Below are positions 1-10,818 of a stretch of DNA of 64,000 nucleotides, one piece after another; the stretch's first letter is position 1, and every line of letters begins with the position of its first letter. The stretch is from Diorhabda sublineata (taxonomy: Eukaryota; Arthropoda; Insecta; Coleoptera; Chrysomelidae), in the NCBI RefSeq assembly GCF_026230105.1, contig NC_079484.1:10803805-10867804 (forward strand), in the 5' to 3' direction. The notes beneath the pieces were generated by a model. It worked only from the letters and a program-made list of their open reading frames with translations. It was not told where the DNA came from and searched no databases. A program made the translations under genes and the position numbers.

Positions 1-145
1 AGAGAAACCACGAAAATATCCCGACAACCAGGACGACTACCTACAAGATGATATGAGAGCTGGTCTTTATCATCCCAGCTGAAGCTAGGCAACCATTGAT
101 GCAAACACAATACCAAGTCCTAACGTACGATGAAGAAGAAGAAGA
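1..145 (+). mobile_element. 3' tail of a non-LTR retrotransposon (LINE)
   Basis: This is the extreme 3' end of a LINE cut by the window edge. It ends in a GAA-rich tail near 130-145, and its last 100 bases match the element end at 12270-12415 (shared CATCCCAGCT, AGCTAGGCAACCATT and AACGTACGATGAAGAA blocks). Two copies of the same 3' end show that it is a repeat family. Clade assignment is uncertain, but the upstream protein trace in the second copy resembles the C-terminal tail of RTE-type LINEs. Confidence 0.6.
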
Positions 146-817
146 TTGATGGTCGTAGACGATCCTTTAGATACTCGGCTTAAAAGTTTTAAAGGAATGC
201 ATGAAATTTATAGAGAAATAAGAATCCTGCGCATAAAAAACCAATTCAATTAACATTTGAGTTACATATCGGATCAGTCCGAATTTAATATTTTATTGCA
301 TTAAAGTCAATGATTTGTATTCCATACCAAATTCCATACCATTGGCGAATGTTAACAAAAAATTGCAGTTTTTTTCAAAATATTTTATGAAATAATATAT
401 TTTAATTCTCTTCGTTTCGAATATTCGCAATATTTGTTTGAAAATAGAGCAATAAAATAGTAGTCGATGCGAGATTGCATCATTAATTTAATATTTTTAA
501 CGTTAAGCTAATGGACCATTCATACGTTTAAAGGCATTAGAAAAGGTTAGTTACAATATGAAATATTATAATAATATCCGGTTCTTCATTGGCTTGCTAT
601 TTGTTTTATAACTTGGCGAAATATTTAGTGGAAACTTCAAACGCAGCTCGTTTGCTCGTTTTCTTCAAGCAGATAGTGATCCTTGTACTTTTTACATACA
701 ACATACTAACATCTTCTCAGGTAATTGCATCAGTAATTTTCTTTCTTGTGTTTTTAAGTTCTAATTTTATTGTTAAGCTGATTTCAATGTTTAAGTTGAC
801 ACAGAAAGTAAATAAAG
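146..817. other. AT-rich stretch with no recognisable gene
   Basis: There is no recognisable protein, RNA or repeat. A 79-codon hydrophobic frame at 589-828 has no match that I recognise and ends just where the next coding trace starts, so I treat it as chance. Confidence 0.4.
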
Positions 818-2920
818 GTGTTGGATAATGATTTAAGCTGTTTATTTACTTATTTACATGGAGTTATTCTTAGTAGTGAGAAAAATCAACACGTTAACAA
901 TAATTTCGAATCAACACCCACATACACAACACTTCAAGTTATTGGCCCTTCAAATTTTTTGCAGCCAGAGGAAATTCAGGAATTAATGTACCTCAAAAAT
1001 AAAAAAATGTCAATGGCACAAGTGAGGATGGGTTTATTTTAAATGAGGAACAGAAATCAATGTTGGATGTTTCTAAATCTAATGCGAACTCCTCAAATAT
1101 GAACGAAGAAGATGAAAACACATTGACTTATACAACACTGGAGGTTTTAATTCCATCAAATTTTGAAGAGGTAATTGAAGTTCAAAATGATCCAGTACTG
1201 CACAAAATAGAACAATTTAACGATGCTGAAATCTCAAACACTACTGTAATCCCAGAAGAAGATCAACAAGAAAAGGGGAACAAAAAGAGTAAGGAAGAAA
1301 ATAAGTACAACTCAAAAAGAAAAAGTTCAAAACAGAATAAAAAAATTAACAGAAAACCATCCCCCACGTGATCCTTGTGGAGACAAATGTCGTTACAAAT
1401 GCAGCGAATTTTGGGACAAAAATTTCACAGGTACTTTATCATGTTGTGTGCCACTAAGCTTCCGGTGAAGAAACGTCGGGGTGAATCGGAATCTAGAAAT
1501 AATTCGTTTCGATATGTTTTCAATGACAAAGAAGGCGAAAGAGCCAGAGTATGTAAATGGTTTTTTCTAACTACTCTTGGGTTTTCTAAAGAAAATAACC
1601 CAGTTATTTATGACACATTAACATCTGTTCATAAAGATATAAAGACTGGTATGACGTCATATTCGACTGACAAAAGAGGAAAGCATCCTAATCCTAAGAA
1701 AATTGACAGGAACATTATTATAAATCATATAGAGAGCTATAACCCAAGTATTGCTCACTACAGAAGAGAACATACACCAAATCGAAGTTAGCTCCCAAAT
1801 GATGTGACTATTCAAAGGATGTATGATGTTTTTTTACAAGCTAAAAACTCTTGTAACTGTTTTTACGATCTGTATAGGAATGTTGTTAATGAGCTGAATA
1901 TATCGTTTACAAAACTCGGTCATGATGAATGTGGCATGTGCTTTCAATTTAAGGAACATGACAAAGGACAATTTATTACCAGGATGTGATACTTGCGTTT
2001 ATTGGAAGTGCCACATTGAAAAGGCTGAAAAGTCAAGAGTCCTCTATAAAGAGCACGCTAAGCTGGAGTCTTCCACTGATACTTTATACTTTTGTGCTAA
2101 TCTACAAAAGATGATTATGTTGCCACGGATGGATTCCTTCAAAGAAGTAGTATTTACAAAAAGAATGGTAGTATTTAATGAAAGTTTTGTACCTATTGGT
2201 ACTAAAAAGAAGGATAAACCTCTCCCAGTCTTGTGGCACGAGGCAATAAGTGGAAGAAAAAAAGAAGACATCTTAAATGCATTTTATTCATTTTTTTATC
2301 ATTTCAGAGATGTAAAGCATATTTGTATTTGGCTGGACAATTGCTCAGCACAAAAAAACTGGACTTTTTCTACCTTTTTGGTGTATTTTTTAAATTATTG
2401 CCCACAGATTTCTATAGACACCATTGACATTTTTTACTTCGAACCAGATCATACGTTTATGGCAGCTCACTCTTTCCACCACCAAGTTAAGTTAGCTATG
2501 AAGCACAGTGGAAAGGTTTACGATTTCCAGGATTTTGTTAAGTGCGTTCAACAATCAAACTCAGGAAAAGTAAACACCAAAGAACTTGGTATTGGGGATC
2601 TTTTTGCATGGAAGGACTTCACATCAAAACAAAAACTCAAGTGTCGAGGTGACGTTGTCAACTCCATACCTTATCTCACAGATTTTGTTAAAGTAACTGC
2701 TAAAAGAGGAGATACAAGTCATTTGTATTCTACCAAATATGAAGAATCTAGTTCAAAGGTGTTGAACTTTTTGCAAACTAAATGCATTAAGAACTTTCCC
2801 ATGTCTGAAAATATTGGCAAAGTAAGAGGATTCAATAAAGCAAAGAAAAAAGAACTAATTGAAAAACTGTGCCCCCTATTTTATGATTTTATGTTAATAA
2901 AATTATTGCAAATCTTTTAA
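818..2920 (+). pseudogene. Broken DUF7869-type (RNase H-fold, transposase-like) gene
   Basis: The pieces follow one another as a single protein read across frames: an N-terminal region with a duplicated 'TYTTL.V..PSNF' motif (about 930 and 1130), a Cys-containing segment (DPCGDKCRYKC, about 1366-1400), 'DKRGKHPNP', 'HYRREHTPNR', 'LGHDECGMC', 'LQKMIMLPRM', 'VLWHEAISGR', 'WLDNCSAQKNW' and 'HTFMAAHSFHHQV'. This order is that of the arthropod DUF7869 family, an RNase H-like fold of unknown role often found repeated in genomes. Breaks include frameshifts near 1005, 1365, 1450 and 1970 and a TAG at 1789-1791 where the family has a tyrosine. The expected Asp before 'LQK' is Asn here, and the Asp in 'HTFM.AD' is His. 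The end (KLCPLF, then FYDFML) looks truncated. The family is recognised from memory of motifs, so the name is less sure than the fact that it is a broken gene. Confidence 0.6.
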
Positions 2921-3179
2921 TGTGTGTTCTTTTTATTTCATCGTATTATATGGTTTATTATTTATTTTAGGGTTTGTAAACATTATAATTATGATCATAA
3001 GGAGAGTTAGGGCTTTTTGAGACTGCTAGCAGCAAACTTTTATATAAAAGCCCTAAATCCAGTTTTTCTTAATGAATATGAAATATCAATTAATTTAATA
3101 TTAAAACAAAGTTGTGTACATCAAAACAATAACTTTTACACATCAAAACCCTTTTAAAGTATCCAAACTTAGATGCACG
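2921..3179. other. Non-coding AT-rich stretch
   Basis: No gene is visible. A 23-base block at 3075-3097 is identical to one at 61312-61334, just upstream of the THAP exon, so part of this may be the decayed end of a transposon. Confidence 0.3.
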
Positions 3180-3430
3180 TGAAGAAATTGGTTTTCTTTT
3201 TTTCCTGTAAAATTTTGTTCTTCGGCGATAAGGCTTTCTATATTATCTCTCTATATTATCTCGCAGTTCTCAGATAGCCGATAATCACTTGGGCCAAATC
3301 TGAAGAATGTGGTGGATATTCGAAGTCCATATGATCTGTTACGGCTGTTGCAATGGTGGATATGTGACTGAGTGCGTTATCATCACGCAAGATATCACAT
3401 TTTCGCATTTTTCACCAGCAACGGTTAAAA
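3180..3430 (-). mobile_element. Mariner transposase C-terminal remnant
   Basis: On the minus strand a decayed frame reads 'VTDHMDFEYPPHSSDLAQ', corresponding to the mariner signature PPYSPDLAP.D that carries the last catalytic Asp, followed by a lysine-rich tail. The last Asp is lost here. No inverted repeats were found. It is an old fragment inserted beside other decayed Tc1/mariner pieces. Confidence 0.5.
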
Positions 3431-3654
3431 GTTTTTACCACCCTATAGTTTGCGTGGTACACAACAAATAAGAAAAATATGATCTATTTAGATAGACATG
3501 TTTCAAATGTGTTATATAGATGAGAATATAGTAATAATAAAACAGTCTGTAATTGTTATATATTTGAATTTTTGATTGATCGATGTAACCCCTTTTTGCT
3601 TTTATTACTACGGTGCACAATTTTGTCATTCCCTGTAAAAATTTCGGCAAATAA

Positions 3655-4260
3655 TTGCGGCTTTAAATTCGTTTTTTAGGATATTTCAAAGATGCAAAGT
3701 GGAAATAGGACACTGCTTTCTAGCTTCCCTCTCAAAATGGCTCCACGACAAATCATTCGGGTTGAGGTCGAGCGACTGCGATGACCAAATTACTAGTACA
3801 ATATTCCTCTCCAATTATTCAAAAGATACATTTTCTACCGATCAGGCGCTGGGTGGAATGTACCACATTCTCCTTTAATATTTTTTATAGCGTTCTTTCT
3901 TCAAAATCCCTTTAATTTTTGACAGGCCTCTAGTCGCCTCTTCCCAAACATCCCCAAACCATTATGGAGTCTTTGCCATGTTTCACAGTCGGAATTACAC
4001 AACATCCGTTCTTAATTTGAAGTACCCACTAACACTCTTCTCTTAGAACCAAATAACTCAAACTTTGAGTCATCGCTTCATAAAATTCTCTCCCAATCTT
4101 CATACGTCAATTTTTTATGTCAACCACCATCGTTACACGAAAGCAAGTTTCCTTCAATTTACTTTCCTTTGTAGAAGTACCCAGAGGAAGATTCTTTGAT
4201 CTTAGCTGCTATCCCTGGACTCGACGTTCACGTTTACTGATTAATACAATACATTTATCT
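3655..4260 (-). mobile_element. Tc1-like transposase remnant
   Basis: The minus strand contains, in protein order, 'PTVKHGKDSIMVW' (Tc1 VKHGGGS.MVWG) near 3955-3995 and 'WSSQSLDLNPNDLSW' (Tc1 WP.QSPDLNPIE.LW) near 3750-3790, with an earlier E-F-Y-E segment near 4080 where the first catalytic Asp should be. Stops and frameshifts separate them. This is a decayed DD34E-type Tc1 copy, not functional. Confidence 0.55.
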
Positions 4261-4439
4261 GGAACTAAACTACAATCATAGACGCTGAAGAATAATTGAC
4301 TGTTAAATGATAATAAACAAATCAACTAGTACTTGCAAGTTTCTAACTTGTCGACAACACTAATATTTTTGGTTTATAAGACACCGTTTCGACCTTTGCT
4401 TGACAATATTAAGGATAAATTTGTTAAAGTGTTCTATTA

Positions 4440-4700
4440 TGAAATTTTTTGAATGTATCATGGGGTAGGCAGAAAATTTTCACCGGTAGTATATCCTACT
4501 TCCATTTCTCACTATACCTTTGGGTCTGTACATCATAGTGATGAGTCCATGACTCATCCATAGCTACTAACTTTGCAAGAAACTTTTCTCGTTTGCATCT
4601 GTCCACATTCAAGAGACCACTATCCTCAAATATTGGTCTAATAGTCACAAGTCGATCTTGTAACGAAATATCTTGGACTTTATTATTAGTTTCGTTAACG
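4440..4700 (-). mobile_element. Mariner transposase N-terminal/middle remnant
   Basis: The minus strand includes 'THHYDVQTQRYSEKWK', matching the conserved mariner block after the first catalytic Asp (WIHHYTPETK.QS..W). The next upstream residues, 'SWVMDES', fit the same block. The frame is interrupted on both sides. Bases 4700-5068 hold no further recognisable protein. Confidence 0.5.
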
Positions 4701-5070
4701 ATAACATTCCTATATGTATAACCTGCATGTACACTACACTAGCTTCTCACAATGTCCTATGATATTGCATAATACTCTAATGTAACCACCAAATTTATGT
4801 GAATTTCTGATAGGCTCCATTAAACACAATTATGCAATCACCGCACTTTGCTCAATACGATATATTTTTAGACTGAGATGCGACTCTCTCAAATTTAAAC
4901 TTCTAGTCTTCAGAGGCTTCAGGCTATGCAATTTTTGGAATCATTATATTGTACTACAATATAATGTAATTATGAATAATTGTTTTGATTAATAAAGGAT
5001 TCAGGGGTGGAGCAAAGATATGAGCCGTCGTATGTACATGAAAATTTATTTTGTTCACTATTCATAAATA

Positions 5071-6371
5071 CAGGGTGCGGCAGCATAACTTCCTTTTTTC
5101 AAAAGTTAATAAAACTTATTGTATGAATCAGAAAATTTTTATTCGTTTTTTATAATACAGGCACATACATAAAGTTTTGTTTTACTGAGTTTTGAAGATC
5201 AAATCAGTTAGGTGACATCCCCCATTCTCCATACACTGAGTAAACCGATTTCTGGCGTTTGTCATGACTCTTGCCAGCATAGCAGGCGTTATGTTGGCAA
5301 TTTCTTCCTGGATGTTCGTCTTCAAATCTTGTAGGGTCCTTGGACGGTTCACATACACACGGGATTTCAAAAAACCCCATAGGAAATAATCACAAGGGGT
5401 CAAATCGGGAGAGTGGGCTGGCCACTCCAAATCGCCCCTAATTGAGATAAGGCGCTCTGGGAAGTGTTCCCTCAAAACAGCCATCGATGTTCTTGAAGTG
5501 TGTGCCGTTGCTCCGTCTTTTTGGAACCAAGTGTCCCCTAAGTCCAACTCATCTAGCCGTGGGAAAAAAAATTCCTGTAACATGTTTACATACCGGTGCG
5601 AATTCACTGTCACTGTGACTTCATTTTCCTCAAAGAACCAGGGACCAATAATTCCACGTGAGTAAATTGCACACCACACACCACACTGTGACTTTAGGTG
5701 AATGCAAAGGCCGTTGATGCAATTGTCGAGGATTGGTATCAGCCCAGTAGCGCATGTTTTGTTTGTTTACGGATCCACACAAATGAAAATGGGCTTCATC
5801 ACTAAAAAAAACAATAGCGTCCTCAGGAACGACTTCCAGAAAAACCTCACACGCGTTCCTCCGAGAATTGAAGTCACGTTCAGAAAGTTCCTGCACAATT
5901 GCCATCTTGTATGGATGAAAATGAAGATCATCATGAAGTATTCTCCTCACAGAACGATCGGAAAGTCCAAGGGCAGACGCATGTTTGCGCGCAGAACGCC
6001 GTGGTGATCGCAACACTGAAGTTCTAACTAACTCAATGTTCTCCGGTGATCTAATGGGCCGAGGGACTCCAGTTCTTCGTCTTGTCACACTTGCAGTTTG
6101 TCTGAACGTAGTGACCCACGTAACAATTGATTTCCGGTCCGGGACAGGGGCCAAGGGGGCTAAATTTAAGCGATTCCGAAAGGCGCGCTGGGTTGCGATC
6201 ACAGAACATCCGCTCGAAAAGTAAACCTCAACAGCAAACGCACGCTCCTCACTGTTCCAACGCATGATGGCGACTGAACTGTGCCGGGACAAAACTTTAT
6301 AGTCCCCCCTCTCGAACGAGACCACTAGCACTCCGTTACGACATCTACCGACTAAATGGCGAACTTTTTAT
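5071..6371 (-). mobile_element. DD41D mariner-family element, 5' end truncated
   Basis: The 3' terminus is at 5071 (CAGGGTGCGGCAGCATAACT), directly preceded by a TA dinucleotide at 5069-5070. The transposase frame runs on the minus strand. The matching inverted repeat is not found at the other side: recognisable element sequence ends near 6371, about 100 bases from the donor of the P450 exon that ends at 6471. The copy therefore looks 5'-truncated and sits in, or just downstream of, the P450 gene. Its reading frame is nearly intact, so the insertion is young. Confidence 0.75.
5182..6265 (-). pseudogene. DD41D mariner transposase with one frameshift
   Basis: This cut-and-paste transposase is read from ATG at 6265 (MRWNSEERAF) to the stop at 5182. 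An N-terminal helix-turn-helix region ('SARKHASALGLSDRSVRRIL') is followed by the DDD catalytic domain: 'FFSDEAHFHL', 'WFQKDGATAHT' and 'SPDLTPCDYFLWG'. By my count 41 residues separate the second and third Asp, the DD41D spacing. The only visible lesion is at about 5660-5680, where TGGTGTG is tandemly duplicated (7 bases) and shifts the frame between 'KVTVWC' and 'AIYSRGIIGPW'. Removing the repeat unit would join the two halves exactly, so the copy died recently. Length (about 360 codons) is normal for the family. Confidence 0.85.
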
Positions 6372-6470
6372 ATGACCTTCTAGTTGCTCTATGACCTCAT
6401 CAATTTTCATACTGTATAAATTGTAGTTAATTACTTTGCCATAAAACATGTTGAATTTAAATATACTCAC

Positions 6471-6656
6471 CTGTAATTGAATATAATGTGAATAACGAAA
6501 TATGAGGTAAAATATTTATCCAAGGTTTATCGGTTTCTTTTTGTAAATCATTCACCAACTTTTTAGTTTCAGAATTGAAAATAGAAACGAAATTTTGCAA
6601 TATACTGAAATGGAAAGCTGGAGTGAGAATTTTTCTGCGAGTGTGCCATAAAGATC
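6471..6656 (-). CDS. CYP4-like cytochrome P450, exon 4
   Basis: The 186-nt exon is read 6656 to 6471. With the single G left by the previous exon it gives 62 codons and again leaves one base (phase 1). It encodes the C-helix 'LWHTRRKILTPAFHF', in which the WxxxR pair contacts a heme propionate, followed by 'ILQNFVSIFNSETKKLV' and 'DKPWINILPHISLFTLYS'. These are hallmark CYP4 blocks. The donor GTGAGT is at 6470-6465. CYP4 enzymes are ER-anchored monooxygenases acting on fatty acids, hormones or cuticle and pheromone lipids; the substrate cannot be told from this part. The next exon (ETAMG block) is not found in the remaining 6.4 kb. Confidence 0.88.
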
Positions 6657-6717
6657 CTAAAATAATAACGTCTAACAGTAAAAAAGTATTGTACCTATAT
6701 AAAAATAAAATACTTTC

Positions 6718-6808
6718 CTGTACTTGTCAAAAGTCCTTGTCCCAACCATCGGTCAAATAGCTTATAAATTGAGCTCTTCTCGATATGTTTTGTTGTTGAG
6801 GCTATTTT
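6718..6808 (-). CDS. CYP4-like cytochrome P450, exon 3
   Basis: The 91-nt exon is read 6808 to 6718, starting in phase 0 after an acceptor (TTTTATAG) and ending with one base of a split Gly codon. It encodes 'KIASTTKHIEKSSIYKLF' and 'DRWLGQGLLTSTG', the B to B' region found just before the WxxxR helix in CYP4 proteins. It is separated from exon 4 by only 61 nt. The donor of that intron reads GAAAGT instead of GTAAGT, while the acceptor (TTATTTTAG) is normal. This single non-canonical site is the only visible flaw in the four exons. Confidence 0.85.
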
Positions 6809-7339
6809 CTATAAAAAACGCAATTGTTCAATTTTCTATGAAAAGTTGATTCCATTTTGACATTAATCAATCTTGATTGGATATAAATAAATACACAATC
6901 ATCAAATATGCCTATTTTATCAATCAATAAAAGAATTTCAACAACTGTGGATTTTGATATCGGTTTGTAAAAGTTGTAAGTATTGAATAATTCTTTTGTT
7001 TTGCTCATTGATCTTTGTCAATTATACTTGGCTTTTCGCTGATAAGAGTCGAGTTCAATAAAATCTCAACGTCCTTTATCTACAACGCCGAAGCGATTTG
7101 TTGCGAAACTATTCCTTATATCCCTTGTTCTGCAGCTGCCAGGTTGGAGTGAAAAAATTGAGAACTATCTGCATCAGCGTCCGATTCTAGAACCACGATT
7201 AAGGGGAGTTACCATCTGGGCTTTGTTGAAGTAAATTCGAGTCCTTACCTCGAATGTACATAAGTTTTAGTGTTTTTAATTTATAACTACTTTGTATTCG
7301 TTGAGCTTTTTTGGATTTTTATAATTATATGCATAATTC
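6809..7339. other. Start of P450 intron 2, no other gene seen
   Basis: This is intronic on the minus strand. It contains a 68-codon frame at 6802-7008 that overlaps exon 3 and looks like chance. Nothing else is recognised. Confidence 0.4.
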
Positions 7340-7690
7340 TTTAATCATGAATTTATTCTGAGGTTTTTGTTCTCTCATGATTTATCTAAACTATTTCTAA
7401 TGGTGCGGTGAATTTATACACACTGTTTCTTACTTACTAAATTCATTTAAACACTATACTACTCATTATTTATAATAATTAGCCACTAATAGTCAATTAT
7501 TCACTATTTATATCATTTATTTAAATTCCTCGATTACTTTTAATATTTCGATCCGTTTAATATGACATTCAACAATTAACTGACTTTTTAGCTAATAAAA
7601 AAGCTAGTATACCAAAAATAATTTCTCGAATGATTCGATACAAGAAAACAAACAAATAAATATGAAGGTCTTTTAATAACTCGGTTTTAA
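7340..7690 (+). repeat. Divergent copy of an LTR-like repeat family
   Basis: It resembles the repeats at 49013-49295 (same direction) and 54190-54485 (opposite). Shared blocks include AATTCATTTAAA followed by CACTATAC, TTTATTTAAATTC.TCGATTA and AAACAAACAAATAAATA. It is the most diverged of the three. It lies in P450 intron 2. Confidence 0.5.
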
Positions 7691-8409
7691 AAAACTATAT
7701 CAATCAATCTCCGCTGTATGTGCAAAAATATATTGAAACACAATATAAGAGGCTTCCAAAAACCGCCGCATTTGCCAAACTTTAGACTCTTCCATCATTG
7801 CCGGACAGGACCGGCTTCACAGCTGATGTCGTGGACGAGACGTTAAATTTACTGTAAGTTTTTTCATTGTTTATAACGATTAATATGAATTCGGAGATTT
7901 GTTTTGGTTAAATTTTGTGTCAATTAATTTAATTATTTCGAAGGTGCTTTCAGCTTTTACATTATAATGCGAAAAGTAGATGAAAAGAAATAGTAGTAAC
8001 AATAGTCTATAATACTTGAAGAACTAAAATTATATTGAGGGGAGCGATTGCTATGAACGAAAAAAAAGAGACAGTAAATAATGATTTTAATAAAGAAAAG
8101 TATTCACGTGAACATTTGCAGTTATAAAATCAAAACAACTCATACTTATATCAGAGATAAAAACTAGAATTTATCTAAGGAAAGTTGGGATGGTTGTAGC
8201 CCTCATATGTGATGCAAGTAGCGGAGATAATGTATTTGATTGTTTTGTAGTGCATTGGTGGAGTTTTAGATTTCAGCTATAGACGAACCTGGCGAACAGC
8301 TAATATAAGAAATAGTTTTACCACAAATTGACTAATATTCCCTAAAAATGGTACACATTGTAGATAGACAAAAGTTCGTATGTATGTATTTATGAATGTA
8401 TGTATTGGG
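7691..8409. other. Intronic sequence with a small GC-richer island
   Basis: Around 7760-7850 the base composition rises and a minus-strand trace 'SSTTSAVKPVLSGNDGRV' is open for about 23 codons up to a stop. I cannot assign it. The rest is AT-rich without features. Confidence 0.3.
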
Positions 8410-8760
8410 GTATCATATACTCTTGTACCCAAAGGATCTATTGTATCCTCATTTCTTGCTGGGGATCCCAGTGTTTACAGTTTATTTGCTAATCGCACTG
8501 CTTTTAAAAAGTTCAAAATATGGGATGGCTGTAGCTGCCAGAGATCTTCGTTCTCTATTTTATAAGCTCCCAGGTGTAGTACTCTGGAGTGTCGTACTGT
8601 TTCACACTTCGAAAGAATGTGGATAGAGGCTTCGTCCTCTATGTAACAAAATCTGCATACCGTAATATCTGCTAAGTCTAGCGTTTTCAGGTCTTTATTG
8701 AAGAGACAGTGCCCCGATAGGACTCCTGTTAGTATCCGTAGAATTTTTTAACTTAGATTG
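8410..8760 (-). mobile_element. LINE ORF2 C-terminal remnant (Jockey/R1 type)
   Basis: The minus strand reads 'LTGVLSGHCLFNKDLKTL' then 'CRFCYIEDEASIHILSKCE' and 'HLGAYK'. This is the C.C...E....H.L..C pattern that follows the RNase H domain in Jockey/I/R1-type LINE proteins. The frame is nearly open over 100 codons. Upstream and downstream parts of the LINE are missing. Confidence 0.65.
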
Positions 8761-9103
8761 ATCCATTCAGCAGATCTTCTCTGGTTAAAGCTTCTCAGGA
8801 GAGTCTTTGTCTGTCTCAGTCCCTGTGAATTATCTCAATAATTGGTTTTGCTCCTACCTATCTTCTTTTCCAATGATTTTTCCATTGTTCTGTAGTTCTT
8901 CAGTCCCATGAAGGACTTGTCTGCCGCCGCTTCAGCGAGTTTTCAGCTTTTTCATTCAACCGAATCAAACCGAAGCTACTTACATTATCGAACGAGCGAT
9001 ACTGCACAGAATTGTGCAATATCAGTCGTTTGTTAAGACACGCATGATCCTCACCTCTAGTTTAATTTTTGTGTTTTTCTTGGTGTTGTCCTTTTTACGA
9101 AAT

Positions 9104-9217
9104 ATGAGTAATATTTATCCAGATAATTATAATTATTATCCAGCAAATAACGATAATCATATTATAAGAACAAAATTTAAGTCTGAGGAGGAAATAAATG
9201 TAAGCAATTTATCATAA
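9104..9217 (+). pseudogene. Presumed N-terminal part of the MULE-like transposase
   Basis: Short open frame starting MSNIYPDNYNYYPANNDN and continuing 'FKSEEEINVSNLS' to a stop. It lies just inside the left inverted repeat, in the same direction as the SWIM fragment. The link is by position, since the piece is too short to classify alone. Confidence 0.3.
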
Positions 9218-9329
9218 ATAAACTCCGTTGATCTACCAGCTATTTTGAAATCATTAGAAGAATGTCGAGTGGATCACAGATATTCAAGTATTATATCAAA
9301 TATATATAAAATACGCGACAAGAACGATC

Positions 9330-9815
9330 GGTAAATTGCAATGAAATGTGCCAATCGGCCTTAAGAGAAAAGTCTTTAACCAATGCTTCCTCCCAGTCCT
9401 GACTTATGGGCACGGAGACCCTGATATTAACTAGAAGATCAATACTTAAATTGCAAAGTACACAGCGTAAAATGGAAAGGTCTATGCTCGGCATCACTAT
9501 GAGGGATGGGATAAGGAATGACAAATTGCGCAGACGATCTTGAGTTAAAGATATCATAGACCAAATACTGAGACTACAATGGCGGTGAGCAGGACATGTT
9601 GCAAGGATACAAGATAACCGATGGACAAAAAGAATTCTAGATTGGAGACCGAGAACAGACAGACGAAATCCAGTAAGACCCCCTATGAGATGGACTGACG
9701 ATATTAAAAGACTACGGACAAATTGAGTAGCAACCGCTCAGAGCAGAGAAAACTGGAAGTATTTGGAGGAGGCCTATGTCCAGCAGTGGACGAGATAAAG
9801 CTGAATGATGATTAT
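9330..9815 (+). mobile_element. RTE-clade LINE 3' end, nested in the MULE
   Basis: The plus strand carries the C-terminal block of RTE-type ORF2: 'VFNQCFLPVLTYG', 'KLQSTQRKMERSMLGI', 'AGHVARIQDNRWTKRILDW', 'RPPMRWTDDI' and 'NWKYLEEAYVQQWT'. Several codons have become stops (for example near 9541 and 9726). Only the 3' end is present, typical of incomplete reverse transcription. It ends in GATGATT-rich tail sequence. It lies between the two coding parts of the MULE, so it inserted after that element was already in place. Confidence 0.75.
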
Positions 9816-10130
9816 GAAACTCCATAATCTTAGTTTTCACACCATTTTAAATAATTTACACATAACACTTTAATAAAATTATCAATTTCTGTTAATTTTA
9901 ATGCAAAAAAATTACAATATAATATATAAAATCAAAACTATATCCATGGACTCAACTTTTTTTCAAATGGAATGAAGGTGGCTCACCAGAATATTATTAT
10001 TTAGTGGATTACAAGCAGATTGGTAATACGTCGTGGATATTTCAGCAAAAAGATTTCTGTAGAACTGTAAATTAATTACTTCTCGTTATATTGAAATTTA
10101 AAACGTGAAATACTTTTGATATACCTACTT

Positions 10131-10818
10131 AGGATGTCTATAAACCTCTTGAGCGTACTAAGACTTACAATCTACCACAATTTACTGATTTTGTGATTAG
10201 TGACTTTGAAAGCTATTACAAGCAAAAAATATTAGACTTGAATTTCAATAGGATAAACAGTGCCAGTATTAAAAAATTTTACCCTTCACATGCCGATGTA
10301 AATGTAAAACAGGTACAGCAATTAAATGATTTGCAGTTTATCGTAAAAAGCAGTAGTAATTGTGAAGAGTACTTTGTTGATATGAGTGATGGGATGTGTA
10401 GCTATTATGTTGGAGAGAATGGTAAAATATGTGAGCATCAATTATTATTAGTCATTATGGATTTGAAACTGTATGTAACTACCTTACCCACGAAAATAAA
10501 CTATTATTGTATGATATTGCTACTGGATCTAAACCTCAAAAGGAACTTTTTTTGCCATTAAAACTTTCAAACGTTTCAAAAGAAAATATCGCAACACGTC
10601 AAAGCGAAAATATGACACACACCAACAAAAAAGGCAATAACCCTCCTAAAATACCCAGCGAGAATCCAGAGGAAAATGAATTGAATACGGAGGAAATAAT
10701 ATCAACTACACAAGAAAATTGCTCAATATTTATCAAAAAATTTGATCACGATGGAAGGGTTAAAGGACGACCCTCTTGGTTTCTCAGCAGCAATAAATTC
10801 ATGAACTACATCATATAA
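10131..10818 (+). pseudogene. MULE-like transposase C-terminus with SWIM zinc finger
   Basis: The trace runs 'YKPLERTKTYNLPQFTDF', 'FESYYKQKILDLNFN', then a SWIM-type finger 'FVDMSDGMCSYYVGENGKIC' followed by EHQ, then 'LLYDIATGSKPQKELFLPLK' and ends 'GRPSWFLSSNKFMNYII'. In the SWIM pattern (CxC...CxH) the second Cys is Tyr. A frameshift lies between about 10455 and 10490. SWIM fingers occur near the C-terminus of Mutator-like transposases and bind nucleic acid or protein. Intact SWIM Cys and frame are lost, so it is not functional. Confidence 0.6.

Noticed and set aside
5702..6224. Plus-strand frames of 101 and 79 codons
   Set aside because: They are antisense shadows of the DD41D mariner transposase on the minus strand.
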